Of a stretch of 64,000 bases of DNA, positions 38,962 through 49,585 are shown piece by piece. The notes below the pieces were generated by a model. It worked only from the letters and a program-made list of their open reading frames with translations. It did not search any database and had not been told where the DNA came from. The number at the start of each line of letters is the position of its first letter. Positions within the stretch are counted from its first letter, which is position 1. Both the position numbers and the translations under genes were made by a program. Location of the stretch: positions 62,001 through 126,000 of the forward strand of contig NZ_MVDI01000007.1 in the NCBI RefSeq assembly GCF_002939305.1, given 5' to 3'. Origin of the DNA: Chroococcidiopsis sp. TS-821. Its GTDB lineage: Bacteria; Cyanobacteriota; Cyanobacteriia; Cyanobacteriales; Chroococcidiopsidaceae.

Positions 38962-40836
38962 ATGAGACACGCGCAAACAACGCAGTTTGACTATGTAAAG
39001 ATTGGCTTAGCTTCGCCCGAACGTATTCGGCAGTGGGGAGAACGTACCTTGCCTAACGGTCAAGTCGTAGGAGAAGTTACCAAGCCAGAGACCATTAACT
39101 ACCGGACACTCAAGCCAGAGATGGATGGGCTATTTTGCGAGCGCATCTTTGGTCCAGCAAAAGACTGGGAATGTCACTGCGGTAAATATAAACGAGTACG
39201 GCATCGTGGAATTGTCTGCGAGCGCTGTGGAGTAGAAGTTACAGAATCGCGCGTTCGCCGCCATCGCATGGGATACATCAAACTTGCTGCACCCGTTGCA
39301 CATGTTTGGTATCTCAAAGGGATACCTAGCTATATCTCAATTCTGCTCGATATGCCCCTACGCGATGTCGAACAAATTGTGTACTTCAACGCTTACGTTG
39401 TTCTGTCTCCTGGTAATGCTGAAACGCTAACCTACAAACAACTGTTAACCGAAGACCAGTGGCTCGAAATCGAAGACCAAATTTACAGCGAGGATTCGCA
39501 GCTTACTGGTGTAGAAGTTGGTATTGGTGCGGAAGCATTAGCACGCTTGCTATCAGATATCAATTTAGAAACTGAAGCCGAAAAACTGCGCGAAGAAATC
39601 GCGAATGCCAAAGGACAAAAACGCGCCAAGCTGATTAAGCGACTGCGGGTAATTGATAACTTTATCGCCACTGGCTCTAAACCAGAGTGGATGGTCATGA
39701 CAGTCATCCCAGTCATCCCTCCTGATTTGCGCCCGATGGTACAGCTTGATGGCGGTCGTTTTGCGACTTCTGACTTGAATGATCTCTATCGTCGCGTTAT
39801 TAACCGCAATAACCGCTTGGCAAGATTGCAAGAAATTTTGGCTCCTGAAATTATCGTTCGCAACGAAAAGCGGATGTTGCAAGAAGCCGTCGATGCGTTA
39901 ATTGACAACGGGCGTCGCGGTCGAACTGTGGTAGGTGCCAATAACCGACCGCTGAAATCGTTATCCGACATCATTGAAGGTAAACAGGGTCGCTTCCGGC
40001 AAAACTTATTGGGTAAAAGAGTTGACTACTCAGGACGATCTGTCATTGTTGTCGGACCAAAACTTCACATCCACCAATGCGGTTTACCCAGAGAAATGGC
40101 GATTGAGTTGTTTCAACCTTTCGTCATTCATCGGTTGATTCGGTCAGGGTTAGTCAACAATATTAAAGCTGCTAAAAAGCTAATCTCGCGAGGCGATCCG
40201 AGCGTGTGGGATGTTCTGGAAGAAGTGATTGAAGGTCACCCCGTGTTACTCAACCGCGCTCCAACGCTACACCGCTTAGGAATTCAAGCCTTTGAACCGA
40301 TTCTTGTGGAAGGGCGTGCGATTCAACTGCATCCACTTGTCTGTCCTGCGTTTAATGCTGACTTTGATGGAGACCAAATGGCGGTTCACGTGCCATTGTC
40401 CTTGGAGTCGCAAGCTGAAGCACGATTACTGATGCTGGCGTCTAACAATATCTTGTCTCCAGCAACAGGTAGACCAATTATTACTCCTAGTCAGGATATG
40501 GTCTTGGGGTGCTATTACTTGACAGCAGACAATCCTCATAGCCAGAAAGGTGCTGGACGTTTTTTTGCTTCGCTAGATGATGTGATCGTGGCTTACGAAC
40601 AAGAGCAAGTCGCGCTTCATGCCAAAATATGGATGCGGTTTGATGGCGAAGTTGAAACAGCAAAACCAGATACCGAGCCTATCAAGGTTGAACAAAATGA
40701 CGATGGCACAGTCACGAAACACTATCGCGAACGGCGTACCCGTGAAGATGCTAATGGAAATTTGATTTCTCAGTTTATCCAAACAACTCCAGGTCGCGTT
40801 ATTTACAACAAGGTAATTCAGGAAGCGTTGCAGTAA
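38962..40836 (+). CDS. rpoC1: RNA polymerase gamma subunit (N-terminal part of beta')
   Basis: In cyanobacteria beta' is split, and this 624-residue subunit carries its N-terminal half. It shows the zinc-binding [20 protein letters not shown] segment, the lid/rudder region, [33 protein letters not shown] and the catalytic magnesium motif NADFDGDQM. The protein ends as expected before the split point. rpoC2 starts 64 bp later. The split itself is a marker for the cyanobacterial/plastid lineage. Confidence 0.99.
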   Translation: MRHAQTTQFDYVKIGLASPERIRQWGERTLPNGQVVGEVTKPETINYRTLKPEMDGLFCERIFGPAKDWECHCGKYKRVRHRGIVCERCGVEVTESRVRRHRMGYIKLAAPVAHVWYLKGIPSYISILLDMPLRDVEQIVYFNAYVVLSPGNAETLTYKQLLTEDQWLEIEDQIYSEDSQLTGVEVGIGAEALARLLSDINLETEAEKLREEIANAKGQKRAKLIKRLRVIDNFIATGSKPEWMVMTVIPVIPPDLRPMVQLDGGRFATSDLNDLYRRVINRNNRLARLQEILAPEIIVRNEKRMLQEAVDALIDNGRRGRTVVGANNRPLKSLSDIIEGKQGRFRQNLLGKRVDYSGRSVIVVGPKLHIHQCGLPREMAIELFQPFVIHRLIRSGLVNNIKAAKKLISRGDPSVWDVLEEVIEGHPVLLNRAPTLHRLGIQAFEPILVEGRAIQLHPLVCPAFNADFDGDQMAVHVPLSLESQAEARLLMLASNNILSPATGRPIITPSQDMVLGCYYLTADNPHSQKGAGRFFASLDDVIVAYEQEQVALHAKIWMRFDGEVETAKPDTEPIKVEQNDDGTVTKHYRERRTREDANGNLISQFIQTTPGRVIYNKVIQEALQ

Positions 40837-40900
40837 AGCGGTAGGCTGAGCGCTTGCAGCTAATGACTGAATGCTAATCGCTAATAGGGATAGTAGAGAA

Positions 40901-43900
40901 ATGGCAGAACAAAAGGGAATGATTTTTCGCAATCGGGTTGTTGACAAGGGGCAGCTAAAAAATTTAATCGCTTGGGCTTTTACTAATTATGGAACAGCTC
41001 GCACAGCAGCGATCGCTGACCGTTTAAAAGACTTGGGATTTCGCTACGCCACAAAAGCGGGTGTTTCCATTAGCGTTGATGACTTGATGGTGCCTCCCAG
41101 CAAGCGGGCTTTACTAGAAGCCGCCGAGGCAGAAATTCGCGCGACTGAAGAACGCTATACGCGCGGCGAAATTACGGAAGTCGAACGCTTTCAGAAAGTG
41201 ATCGATACCTGGAATAGTACGAGTGAAGCGCTCAAAGATGAAGTTGTCGATCACTTCCGCGCGACGAATCCGTTGAACTCGGTGTACATGATGGCGTTTT
41301 CTGGGGCGCGGGGTAATATCTCCCAGGTGCGTCAGCTGGTAGGAATGCGCGGTTTGATGGCCGATCCTCAAGGTGAGATCATCGACTTACCGATTAAAAC
41401 GAACTTCCGCGAAGGATTAACCGTAACCGAGTATATTATTTCTTCGTACGGAGCGCGCAAAGGGTTAGTAGATACCGCACTCAGAACCGCTGACTCAGGT
41501 TATTTGACGCGTCGTTTAGTAGACGTTGCGCAAGATGTGATTATTCGCGAAATCGATTGCGGTACAACGCGAGGAATATCCCTACGCGCAATGCGCGATG
41601 GCGATCGCGTGATAATTCCGCTGAGTTCGCGATTGTTGGGCAGAGTTGCTGCGACTGATGTTGTGCATCCACAAACGCAAGAAGTCTTGCTAGAGCGAAA
41701 TCAGCCGATCTCTGACGAAGTAGCGACACAGATCGAGAAAGCAGGCGTTGAAGAAGTTATTGTGCGATCGCCACTGACGTGCGAAGCCGCGCGATCGGTA
41801 TGTCAACACTGTTACGGCTGGAGTTTAGCTCACGCCGAAATGGTCGATCTCGGCGAAGCTGTAGGAATTATTGCGGCGCAAAGTATTGGCGAACCTGGAA
41901 CGCAGCTAACGATGCGGACATTCCACACGGGAGGTGTATTTACAGGTGAAGTCGCTCGCCAAGTACGTAGTGAAGTAGAAGGAACTGTGCGCATTCCTAG
42001 CCGTTTACGGACTCGACCTTTCCGCACGCGTCATGGTGAAGATGCGTTGATCGTCGAAGCGAATGGTTCGTTAACGATTGAAGTAACTTCTGGGGAGAAA
42101 GTCACGATTCCAGTAACACAAGGTTCAACGCTGTATATTACCGACGGTCAAAGCGTAAAAGTGGGAGAACTTTTAGCCGAAGTTGCGATCGGCGGTCGTA
42201 ATACGCGAGCGCATACTGAAAAAGCTACGAAAGATGTTGCTTCAGACTTAGCAGGCGAAGTTAAGTTTGCTGATGTAGTACCTGAAGAAAAAACAGACCG
42301 CCAAGGCAATACGACAACTACCGCTGCGCGCGGTGGCTTGATCTGGATTTTATCTGGAGAGGTTTACAACTTACCACCAGGGGCAGAACCATCAGTTATC
42401 AATGGTCAAAAAGTAGAAGCCAACAGCGTCCTAGCAGAAACACGACTCAACACAGTCTATGGCGGTACAGTGCGCATACCTACAGGAAACGTCAACAACG
42501 GCAAAGGTGGGCGAGAAATTGAAATTATCACCGCCTCTGTTGTTCTAGATACTGCCAAAGTACGTGTGGAACACAGTCAAGGTCGCGATCATTATCTGAT
42601 CGAAACCAATAACAACCAAATGTTCTCGCTGCTCGCAACCCCAGGCACAAAAGTGCAAAATAATCAAGTAGTTGCCGAGTTAATTTCTGATGAATATCGC
42701 ACTACGACTGGTGGCTTAATTAAGTATTCTGGCATTGAACTTGCGAAGAAAGGTAAAGCCAAGCAAGGCTACGAAGTTGTCAAAGGCGGAACAATCTTGT
42801 GGATTCCAGAAGAAACCCACGAGGTCAACAAAGACATCTCGCTATTAATGGTCGAAGATGCTCAATATGTTGAAGCTGGCACAGAAGTAGTTAAGGATAT
42901 CTTCTGCCAAAACAGTGGCGTAGTCGAAGTCACTCAGAAAAATGATATCCTGCGCGAGCTAGTTGTGAAACCTGGTGAATTACTGATGGTCGACGATCCA
43001 GAAGCTGTGATGAGTCGCGATGGCACGTTCGGTCAACCAGGTGAGGAGATTTTACCAGGTCATACGCTCTCAGATTTACGTTACATCGAGTATGTCGAAT
43101 CACCAGAAGGACCCGCATTATTACTGCGCCCTGTCACTGAGTTTGCGGTACCCGATGAACCCTCGGTACCTAGCACGCAATCAAGTGCCGGGGCAGGTCG
43201 CTCAATTACGCTACGAGCCGTGCAACGCGTTCCTTACAAAGACTCAGAACGGGTTAGATCGGTCGAAGGCGTAGAACTGCTAAGGACTCAATTAGTATTA
43301 GAAATCGAGCAGATGCAGTCACCTGAACACACAGGTTCGCCTATGCTGGCTGACATTGAGTTAGTTCCCGATGAGGAAGATCCCAATGTTCAACGCTTGC
43401 AGTTAGTGATTCTTGAATCCTTAGTGATTCGTCGCGATATTGCGGCGGATGCGACTCAAGGTAGTACTCAAACAAGGCTCCTCGTCGAAGATGGACAAAC
43501 AATCGAACCTGGTGCTGTTGTCGCCCGTACTGAGATTCAGTGCAAAGAAGCAGGAGAGGTTCGCGGTATTCGTGAGGGAGCAGAAGCTATTCGGCGGATC
43601 TTAGTAGTTCGCTCTTCGGATCAATTTACAGTAACCACGAAAGAAAAACCTCACGTCAAGGTTGGTGACTTACTCATTGCTGGTCGCGAAATTGCTCCAG
43701 GAGTCGTCTTGAAAGAATCTGGTCAAGTCCTGGAAGTTAAAAGCCCAATGACAGCAAGTCAAGGTGCTACCGACGACACTGCTTTAGCAAGTAACAATTA
43801 CGAAGTTGTTTTGCGCATTGCACGTCCTTATCGCGTTTCACCAGGTGCTGTCTTACAAGTTGAAGATGGCGGCTTAGTTCAACGTGGCGATAACTTAGTG

Positions 43901-44950
43901 TTACTTGTATTCGAGCGAGCTAAGACTGGAGATATCATTCAAGGTTTACCAAGAATTGAAGAACTCTTGGAAGCTCGTAAACCGAAGGAAGCTTGCGTTC
44001 TTGCACGTAGACCAGGAACAGTTGAAGTTGGTAGGTTAGAAGATGAAACAGTTGCGATTCGAGTCGTTGAAGACTCTGGCGCTGTGACAGAATATCCAAT
44101 TGGACCTGGGCAAAATGCTGTCGTACATGATGGCGCAAGGGTAGAAGTCGGAATGCCGCTCACCGAAGGACCAGCAAATCCGCACGAGATTCTGGAAATT
44201 TTCTTCGAGTATGGCATGCAGCAAGGTACTTATGCAGCTGCTTTAGAAGCACTACAGCAAGTGCAAACCTTCTTGGTGAATGAAGTACAAACAGTTTACC
44301 AATCGCAAGGAATTGATATTGCTGATAAGCATATCGAAGTAATCGTGCGACAAATGACCTCCAAAGTCCGCGTAGATGATGGTGGCGATACGACAATGCT
44401 TCCTGGCGAGTTGGTTGAACTGCGACAGATTGAGCAAGTTAATGAAGCTATGAGTATTACCGGAGGTGCCAAAGCACAATATACGCCAATGCTCCTCGGT
44501 ATTACCAAAGCATCGCTCAACACCGACAGCTTTATTTCAGCCGCTTCCTTCCAAGAAACGACGCGAGTTCTTACAGAAGCCGCAATCGAAGGAAAATCTG
44601 ACTGGTTGCGCGGTTTGAAAGAAAACGTGATTATTGGACGATTAATTCCTGCTGGAACAGGTTTTAATGCCTACGAGGAATTAACAAGTCCCATGAGTGA
44701 AGATCTCTCGCTTGAGTCAGGAAGTGTCTTTGACGATGGCGAAGATTCGCTCGATGTCGTGCTTGATGACCGTACGGCTCGCGCCTACAACTTGGACGGT
44801 GGTTTGGGAGATAGCTTTAGCTTTGACCGTAATTCCTTCATCCAAGATGATGATGAGGACTTGATGATTAGTGATGAAATCGAGGACTTTGAAGCAGATG
44901 AGGATGATGACGAGGATGATTACGAAGAAGAGGATGATGACGATATCTAA
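40901..44950 (+). CDS. rpoC2: RNA polymerase beta' subunit (C-terminal part)
   Basis: This 1,349-residue subunit carries the C-terminal half of beta', including the bridge helix and trigger loop ([21 protein letters not shown]) and a zinc site ([15 protein letters not shown]). It also has [28 protein letters not shown]. Between about residues 340 and 980 lies the large cyanobacterial insertion of sandwich-barrel hybrid motifs in the trigger loop. ATG 40901 ([11 protein letters not shown]) is chosen over ATG 40871, as relatives begin close to [11 protein letters not shown]. The C-terminus is a run of Asp/Glu (about 30 residues). Confidence 0.98.
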   Translation: MAEQKGMIFRNRVVDKGQLKNLIAWAFTNYGTARTAAIADRLKDLGFRYATKAGVSISVDDLMVPPSKRALLEAAEAEIRATEERYTRGEITEVERFQKVIDTWNSTSEALKDEVVDHFRATNPLNSVYMMAFSGARGNISQVRQLVGMRGLMADPQGEIIDLPIKTNFREGLTVTEYIISSYGARKGLVDTALRTADSGYLTRRLVDVAQDVIIREIDCGTTRGISLRAMRDGDRVIIPLSSRLLGRVAATDVVHPQTQEVLLERNQPISDEVATQIEKAGVEEVIVRSPLTCEAARSVCQHCYGWSLAHAEMVDLGEAVGIIAAQSIGEPGTQLTMRTFHTGGVFTGEVARQVRSEVEGTVRIPSRLRTRPFRTRHGEDALIVEANGSLTIEVTSGEKVTIPVTQGSTLYITDGQSVKVGELLAEVAIGGRNTRAHTEKATKDVASDLAGEVKFADVVPEEKTDRQGNTTTTAARGGLIWILSGEVYNLPPGAEPSVINGQKVEANSVLAETRLNTVYGGTVRIPTGNVNNGKGGREIEIITASVVLDTAKVRVEHSQGRDHYLIETNNNQMFSLLATPGTKVQNNQVVAELISDEYRTTTGGLIKYSGIELAKKGKAKQGYEVVKGGTILWIPEETHEVNKDISLLMVEDAQYVEAGTEVVKDIFCQNSGVVEVTQKNDILRELVVKPGELLMVDDPEAVMSRDGTFGQPGEEILPGHTLSDLRYIEYVESPEGPALLLRPVTEFAVPDEPSVPSTQSSAGAGRSITLRAVQRVPYKDSERVRSVEGVELLRTQLVLEIEQMQSPEHTGSPMLADIELVPDEEDPNVQRLQLVILESLVIRRDIAADATQGSTQTRLLVEDGQTIEPGAVVARTEIQCKEAGEVRGIREGAEAIRRILVVRSSDQFTVTTKEKPHVKVGDLLIAGREIAPGVVLKESGQVLEVKSPMTASQGATDDTALASNNYEVVLRIARPYRVSPGAVLQVEDGGLVQRGDNLVLLVFERAKTGDIIQGLPRIEELLEARKPKEACVLARRPGTVEVGRLEDETVAIRVVEDSGAVTEYPIGPGQNAVVHDGARVEVGMPLTEGPANPHEILEIFFEYGMQQGTYAAALEALQQVQTFLVNEVQTVYQSQGIDIADKHIEVIVRQMTSKVRVDDGGDTTMLPGELVELRQIEQVNEAMSITGGAKAQYTPMLLGITKASLNTDSFISAASFQETTRVLTEAAIEGKSDWLRGLKENVIIGRLIPAGTGFNAYEELTSPMSEDLSLESGSVFDDGEDSLDVVLDDRTARAYNLDGGLGDSFSFDRNSFIQDDDEDLMISDEIEDFEADEDDDEDDYEEEDDDDI

Positions 44951-45307
44951 GCAATAACAACCTCTCATCAGCTAATCTCAAGCTAAGATAGAAAGACCCT
45001 CTAAGCCAATTTTGGTTTGGAGGGATTAATTATAGTAAGGGTTAGGGACTATACCATTTCGCTTTGAAGTTTCTACTAGACCGCAGAGGAAGCAGAGAAG
45101 AAATTGATTGTAATTCTTATTCAGAGAAATGGTATTAGATTAATTGCTATAAAGCTTATGGCATTGCTGAATCAATGTATGAATCGTTAAGCAACCACGT
45201 TTGTATAAGCCTCCTAAATTCCCACAGGTAAGGAACTTTGGAACTTTGGGTTTCCCCAGAATTGAGGGTAAGGAGGCAAATCACACTTCTATTCAGCAAC
45301 GCCAAGC
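44951..45307. other. Intergenic region after rpoC2
   Basis: This region lies between the convergent rpoC2 and GH5 genes. It contains the hairpin listed at 44997-45024 and no ORF or RNA gene that I can support. Confidence 0.5.
44997..45024 (+). terminator. Hairpin terminating the rpoBC operon
   Basis: CCCTCTAAGCCA (44997-45008) pairs with TGGTTTGGAGGG (45013-45024) through twelve pairs, two of them G-U, around a four-base loop. It lies 46 bp after rpoC2. The following sequence is A/T-rich but without a clean T-tract, so the strength is uncertain. Confidence 0.55.
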
Positions 45308-46999
45308 TTATCGGCTCGAAACAGAAACTTGCTGTGGCTGATAGTTCGCACCTTGCTTAGTGGCACAAAAACCAAGCTCTCGCGTTTGATTTGGCGCGAT
45401 ATTTTTTGCCCAATTTTCTGGAGAAAGGATATAGTGCAATCGCTGCTTTTGGAATGTCGCGTTCCAAATATTGTTAATCGTTGCATCGCGCATCTGGAAA
45501 TTAACTCGCCAATCGTCTATCAAAGTAGAACTTTGATTGGTGACTTGGAAACTTACACAAAACCCTGTTTGCCAATTAGATTGTAATTGAGTTGTCACTT
45601 TTAGCTTGCGAGAAGGACTTTGACGCGGATTGTTAGATGCGATCGCGTCTCTTTCTACAGCTGGAGCAAAAGGAATCTTTTCTAATAACTGACTTAGTAA
45701 ATTTTGTTTGGGTACATTGATACTTTGCCAATCGTCTTGCAGAATCCCGCCTGTATCTTCACTATTAGGATTCCAACTCCAGTAGGTAAAGCTCAAATGA
45801 TTATTTTGAATGTATTTTACAAACCGCTGCTGCCAAATACCTTCTTTAGATAAATTATCAACATAACGACCGCCAAACTCCCCAACTAAAATTGGGGCGA
45901 TATTTTCCCTAGCAATATAATTAAACCCAGTTTCCCAACGATAGTAGAGATTATCAGGAAAAGTCCGCTCTGCAAACCAAGGCTGATTGTAAACTCCAGG
46001 ACCGTATTCATGCGGAGAATAGACTAACTGACGAGGACGCGACAAACGCACAGGATAACGTCGTACGCCTTCAAGATTACCTCCTTGCCAATGTCTTGAT
46101 AATCGTTGTCCAGGAACATTATTCTCGACACCTTCCACAACAATTAACCAGTTGGGATTGATAGCAAGAATCGCATTACCTGCACGTTCCGCCGCAAGTC
46201 GCCAATCTGTTGCTAAATCGTTAGTTCCCCAACTTGCACGACCGTGAGGTTCATTTTTTAAATCAGCACCGATGACATTAGCTTGATGCTGATAACGAAC
46301 AGCTAGCATTTTCCATGTATCAATCCAGTCTTGTTCAGTAAATCCATCGCCATACCACAATTCAGGAATTCGCCGATCGTTTAACCGATGACTGTCTAAT
46401 AAAATGAACAAACCTTGACGCTGTGCTTCTTGGATAATGCAGTCCATGACTTCTAAGGGCGTTTTCCCTTCAAGTTTTTGATTAGCACCAAGCTTGTAAT
46501 CAATTCCACTAACAGTTGAACTTCTCAATGATTGTACGGAGTAGGGCAAGCGAATTGTGTTATATCCTAAACGCTTGATTTGAGCTAACATTTCTTGATA
46601 ATCGCGCAGCCATAAACCATGCGGTGCATGTATCTCAGTTTCAATTCCAAACCAATTTACACCTCTAAGCAAAACTTGACTTCCTTTTGCATCAACAATT
46701 TTTGAGCCTTGAGTGGACAAAGGAAGCTGAATTGTTGAACTTGCGTGAGTTATTATTTTTGGATCTTGCCACAGTGCAGGAATCGCCAACACAGTTGTCG
46801 CCGTTAGCACGAATAAACATAGCAGTACAAATGTTGGCTGACTACGGCGTTGGTAAAATCTTGCCCTTCGTAAAAATTGCCGGACAAAACTTAGTTTGAA
46901 TGGGTAAGCGCTGGCACGTAAAGCTTGAACTAATAGAGTCAATATAGAGACTAAAATGCGTGCTAAGTAAGGAAAATGAACTAAAAGGGGTTTTGTCAT
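45308..46999 (-). CDS. Membrane-anchored GH5 cellulase with C-terminal CBM2
   Basis: The 563-residue protein has a basic N-terminus with one hydrophobic segment (about 57-74) that serves as anchor or signal. A GH5 TIM barrel (about 90-430) follows. The acid/base Glu250 lies in ADLKNEPHG and the nucleophile Glu374 in ILVGEFGG, with further landmarks RGVNWFG and RLPYS. Residues about 460-563 form a CBM2-type cellulose-binding domain with conserved Trp and terminal Cys (QTGFCVSFQVTN ... ELGFCATK). It should hydrolyse beta-1,4-glucan and hold to cellulose. Its place beside the bcs genes suggests trimming or remodelling of the cell's own cellulose, although degradation of outside cellulose is also possible. 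Confidence 0.9.
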   Translation of the reverse strand: MTKPLLVHFPYLARILVSILTLLVQALRASAYPFKLSFVRQFLRRARFYQRRSQPTFVLLCLFVLTATTVLAIPALWQDPKIITHASSTIQLPLSTQGSKIVDAKGSQVLLRGVNWFGIETEIHAPHGLWLRDYQEMLAQIKRLGYNTIRLPYSVQSLRSSTVSGIDYKLGANQKLEGKTPLEVMDCIIQEAQRQGLFILLDSHRLNDRRIPELWYGDGFTEQDWIDTWKMLAVRYQHQANVIGADLKNEPHGRASWGTNDLATDWRLAAERAGNAILAINPNWLIVVEGVENNVPGQRLSRHWQGGNLEGVRRYPVRLSRPRQLVYSPHEYGPGVYNQPWFAERTFPDNLYYRWETGFNYIARENIAPILVGEFGGRYVDNLSKEGIWQQRFVKYIQNNHLSFTYWSWNPNSEDTGGILQDDWQSINVPKQNLLSQLLEKIPFAPAVERDAIASNNPRQSPSRKLKVTTQLQSNWQTGFCVSFQVTNQSSTLIDDWRVNFQMRDATINNIWNATFQKQRLHYILSPENWAKNIAPNQTRELGFCATKQGANYQPQQVSVSSR

Positions 47000-47567
47000 A
47001 TTTATATATGTGCAGCAACTTAGTTACAGTTTTGTTAAGCATGAATTACGGATGCGCTTTGAATGAAATCAGAAATTTCTCGAATGTAAAAAAAATATCC
47101 GTGAAAACTGGTAACTTAGTAATTTTACTTAAATTTTTAAAGCATAACTAGCGTAAACTGAGCGCAAAACTCGCTACTAAGTATGACAAGCTTGAGTATC
47201 AAAAAGTGCCTGTATTTCAGAAGAGCGATCGCGCACTATTATCTTTCTATCGTACTTCAAACTCTGAAAACATAAGTATTTACTAAGATTTTATCATGTA
47301 GTAGCTAGCTAAACCACATAAAAATCCTTACAACAAATTTAAGTACTTACACGTAACTTTACTTTTTCTATACAGACAATCGCGTTGCGAAAGCTAAACT
47401 TGGTATAGAAAACAACGAGGCAATTAAATAGTAAAGCTAAAAATGCATCGCACGAGTAGCATATATATTGATAGATAATCGCTTAATTAGAGCCTAGTCT
47501 TTACTTTAGTTTTCCAAACATTCTTTCATTTTCTTATTTCTAACAACATCACTCACAAGTATTCAAC
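47000..47567. other. Divergent intergenic region between GH5 and coiled-coil genes
   Basis: This 568-bp A/T-rich spacer should include promoters for the two divergent genes. I see one GCGATCGC palindrome (near 47225) and no supported ORF or RNA. Confidence 0.5.
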
Positions 47568-48296
47568 ATGACTGCATCTATCTTCAAAAAATTTGTTTTG
47601 CCCCCTGTACTTCTTTCAGCTGGAGTTTTTGCAACGCTGACATTACCGTTAGCTTTATTAGGTTCTAAACCTGTAGCAATTCAGTTACAAGAAGAACCAG
47701 TTTTTCACGGTCAACTCAGAGATATTGCGACTCCTTATCTTGGCTTAGCAAGCTTACTGAGTTTAGGGACAGGAGTTGCAAGTGTTGCAGTTGCGGGCTG
47801 GCAACAATCCTCACGTAAATCGGCGCAAGTAGAGCAGCAGTTGTCTGGATTGCAAAAACATTTACAAGAAAAAGAAGAATTATTAAAAGAACTCAAACTT
47901 TCTGAATCGCGTTTAGCAACTTTCGGATTAGATTCCTTCTTAGACGGTGAAATACCTAACACTGCTTCAGAAAAGGCGCCGTCTTCACCACAGCATTCAT
48001 CGCAGCCCTTAGACGCTATCGAACCTTTCATTGTCATTGCAGAAGAACCAAACTCAACAGTTCAAGCTGCTACGGCACAATTTGCCCTAGCTCAAACATA
48101 TCTTGCATACACGCAAACAACTTCTACTCAAAAGCAGCAACCACATGCTTCTGAGTCAGCCCCTGCGCCGGAAGTACCACCAGTAGAAGAACTGCAAGAG
48201 CAGTTACAGCAAATTATGGCTCAAATGGAAACTTTACATAAAGCTTTACAAACGAATACTTCAGCAAATTCTTCTACCTTTGCTACTCATTCCTGA
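47568..48296 (+). CDS. Two-helix membrane protein with coiled coil, unknown function
   Basis: This 242-residue protein has hydrophobic segments at about 11-34 (LPPVLLSAGVFATLTLPLALL) and 57-79. A coiled coil (about 85-120, QVEQQLSGLQKHLQEKEELL) and a Ser/Pro/Gln-rich region come next, and a second short amphipathic helix lies near the C-terminus. No family is recognised. A strong terminator closes the gene at 48385-48406, so it is a separate unit from the cellulose operon, though it lies between the GH5 and bcs genes. A membrane scaffold is possible but unproven. Confidence 0.65.
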   Translation: MTASIFKKFVLPPVLLSAGVFATLTLPLALLGSKPVAIQLQEEPVFHGQLRDIATPYLGLASLLSLGTGVASVAVAGWQQSSRKSAQVEQQLSGLQKHLQEKEELLKELKLSESRLATFGLDSFLDGEIPNTASEKAPSSPQHSSQPLDAIEPFIVIAEEPNSTVQAATAQFALAQTYLAYTQTTSTQKQQPHASESAPAPEVPPVEELQEQLQQIMAQMETLHKALQTNTSANSSTFATHS

Positions 48297-48384
48297 ACAA
48301 TAAATGTTCGCAGGTGAAAGACAAACTTCTGCTGAGAATCTGATTTTGTGAAAAGCTACTTGGCAAACGAAATCAATCATTATT

Positions 48385-48406
48385 GACGCCAATAAGGCGT
48401 CTTTTT
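48385..48406 (+). terminator. Strong intrinsic terminator
   Basis: GACGCC (48385-48390) and GGCGTC (48396-48401) form a perfect G/C-rich stem with a five-base loop AATAA, followed at once by TTTTT. It ends the coiled-coil protein gene. Confidence 0.9.
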
Positions 48407-48459
48407 GTTTATGTATTAAGTATCATAAATTATGGCAACTACCTAAAAAAAATATTTAG

Positions 48460-49203
48460 CTAACGTAAAAATTCAGAATGCGAAAGAGGTGCATTTGATT
48501 GACTTGTTCTAATGACTTTTGGACGTGTTGTAGTACTAGAATTATCTAATGTAAGTTCTGAGCGATTTCCCCAACCGCCATTGATATCTTCTGGTTGAAT
48601 CCTTGGAGGATTTGTTTTTCCAGAAGCCAAAGCAACAGGTAAAGATTGACTTGCTTGTACATACTCTTCTCCATCGGTACTAAAGCGAACTAAACTTCCT
48701 TGTAATTCTGGAGTTTGTTGCTGTTGTGTTGGTGTTAGTTGGCTTGAAGGTTTGTAAGTTGCAATAAAACTAACCGTTGTTGCTGGCTGTAGCAAATTTT
48801 GCAATGGGACTTCCATCTGCCAAGCTTCTTGGAAGCGACCATCTGGTGCAACTTGCCAAAAGTTGAGCGTAGTTTGCCATTTTCCAGCAGATACGAGTGC
48901 ACTTTGCCGTGCCAAAATTGAGTAGGTGTTAGACAAGTTAAGATTCGATTGCTCTTGTGCAGGACGAAGGTAACGCACTGCCGTGACAACAATTCGACTA
49001 TTGTCGGGTAGATTCGTGCTACCTGCGACACTGTAAACACCTGGACGACTTGTTGCTTTAATTTCATCGATCTTGAGTTCTACATCAGGTGACGAGGAAC
49101 GGTACGAGCAGCTAACGCACAACAGAAGCAGTAAACTATAAGCTGTCGTCCGAGGGACAAGTTTAATTTTTTGTAAAATAAATTGATATAAATGGGTAAG
49201 CAT
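48460..49203 (-). CDS. Putative lipoprotein, unknown function
   Basis: From ATG 49203 the 247-residue product has a basic start, a hydrophobic core (YSLLLLLCV) and CVSC before SYRSS. This is near a lipobox, so the mature protein may be lipid-anchored in the periplasm or outer membrane. The next part (VELKIDEIKATSRPGVYSV, AGSTNLPDNSRIVVTAVRYL) looks like a beta-sandwich domain. A second segment (TTLNFWQVAPDGRFQEAWQ) and a Gln/Thr-rich linker follow. A longer frame from TTG 49269 would bury the signal. It is divergent from the outer-membrane barrel gene of the cellulose locus, and a supporting role there is possible. Confidence 0.62.
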   Translation of the reverse strand: MLTHLYQFILQKIKLVPRTTAYSLLLLLCVSCSYRSSSPDVELKIDEIKATSRPGVYSVAGSTNLPDNSRIVVTAVRYLRPAQEQSNLNLSNTYSILARQSALVSAGKWQTTLNFWQVAPDGRFQEAWQMEVPLQNLLQPATTVSFIATYKPSSQLTPTQQQQTPELQGSLVRFSTDGEEYVQASQSLPVALASGKTNPPRIQPEDINGGWGNRSELTLDNSSTTTRPKVIRTSQSNAPLSHSEFLR

Positions 49204-49585
49204 AGCGCGATCGCCACAAATAAACGTTAATTTTTCCGTATTTTGCTCAAAAGTTTCAAAATAAGGCAAAAAACATTGGATACCAGTAGGTAGAGTTGTT
49301 TCTCAAGAGACAAAACAAACCACTGTTCCAGGATAATCTTGCTTTTTCAGTTCAACAAGAGACTTTGACAAAGAATTTTTATGAAACTTTGATGAACTAA
49401 TTTAGTAGTCTTATTTACCTTCGTTGGGGCGCTTATTCTGCTAAATCTACGGTTACAAGCTATCGACTCAAACTTTTGTAGCAAGAATATCGACTCGCGA
49501 GATCTCGTCGATCGAAATAAGGTTTGTTAAAGTGGCGACAGTCTGCCTCTGAAAAATTAATAATCAGCCAAGTAACTAGGGTGTG
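49204..49585. other. Divergent promoter region of the cellulose export genes
   Basis: This 380-bp spacer lies between the divergent lipoprotein gene and the barrel gene of the cellulose locus. It holds A/T-rich stretches near 49330-49440 and the palindromic GATCTCGTCGATCGA region near 49500. No ORF is supported. No transcription-factor site can be assigned. Confidence 0.45.

Noticed and set aside
44720-44950. Acidic low-complexity C-terminus of rpoC2 as a possible frameshift
   Set aside because: The Asp/Glu tail follows the conserved end of the subunit in frame and ends in a proper stop; variable acidic tails are plausible here.
47568-48296. Coiled-coil membrane protein as first gene of the bcs operon
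   Set aside because: A strong intrinsic terminator at 48385-48406 and a divergent lipoprotein gene separate it from the bcs genes.
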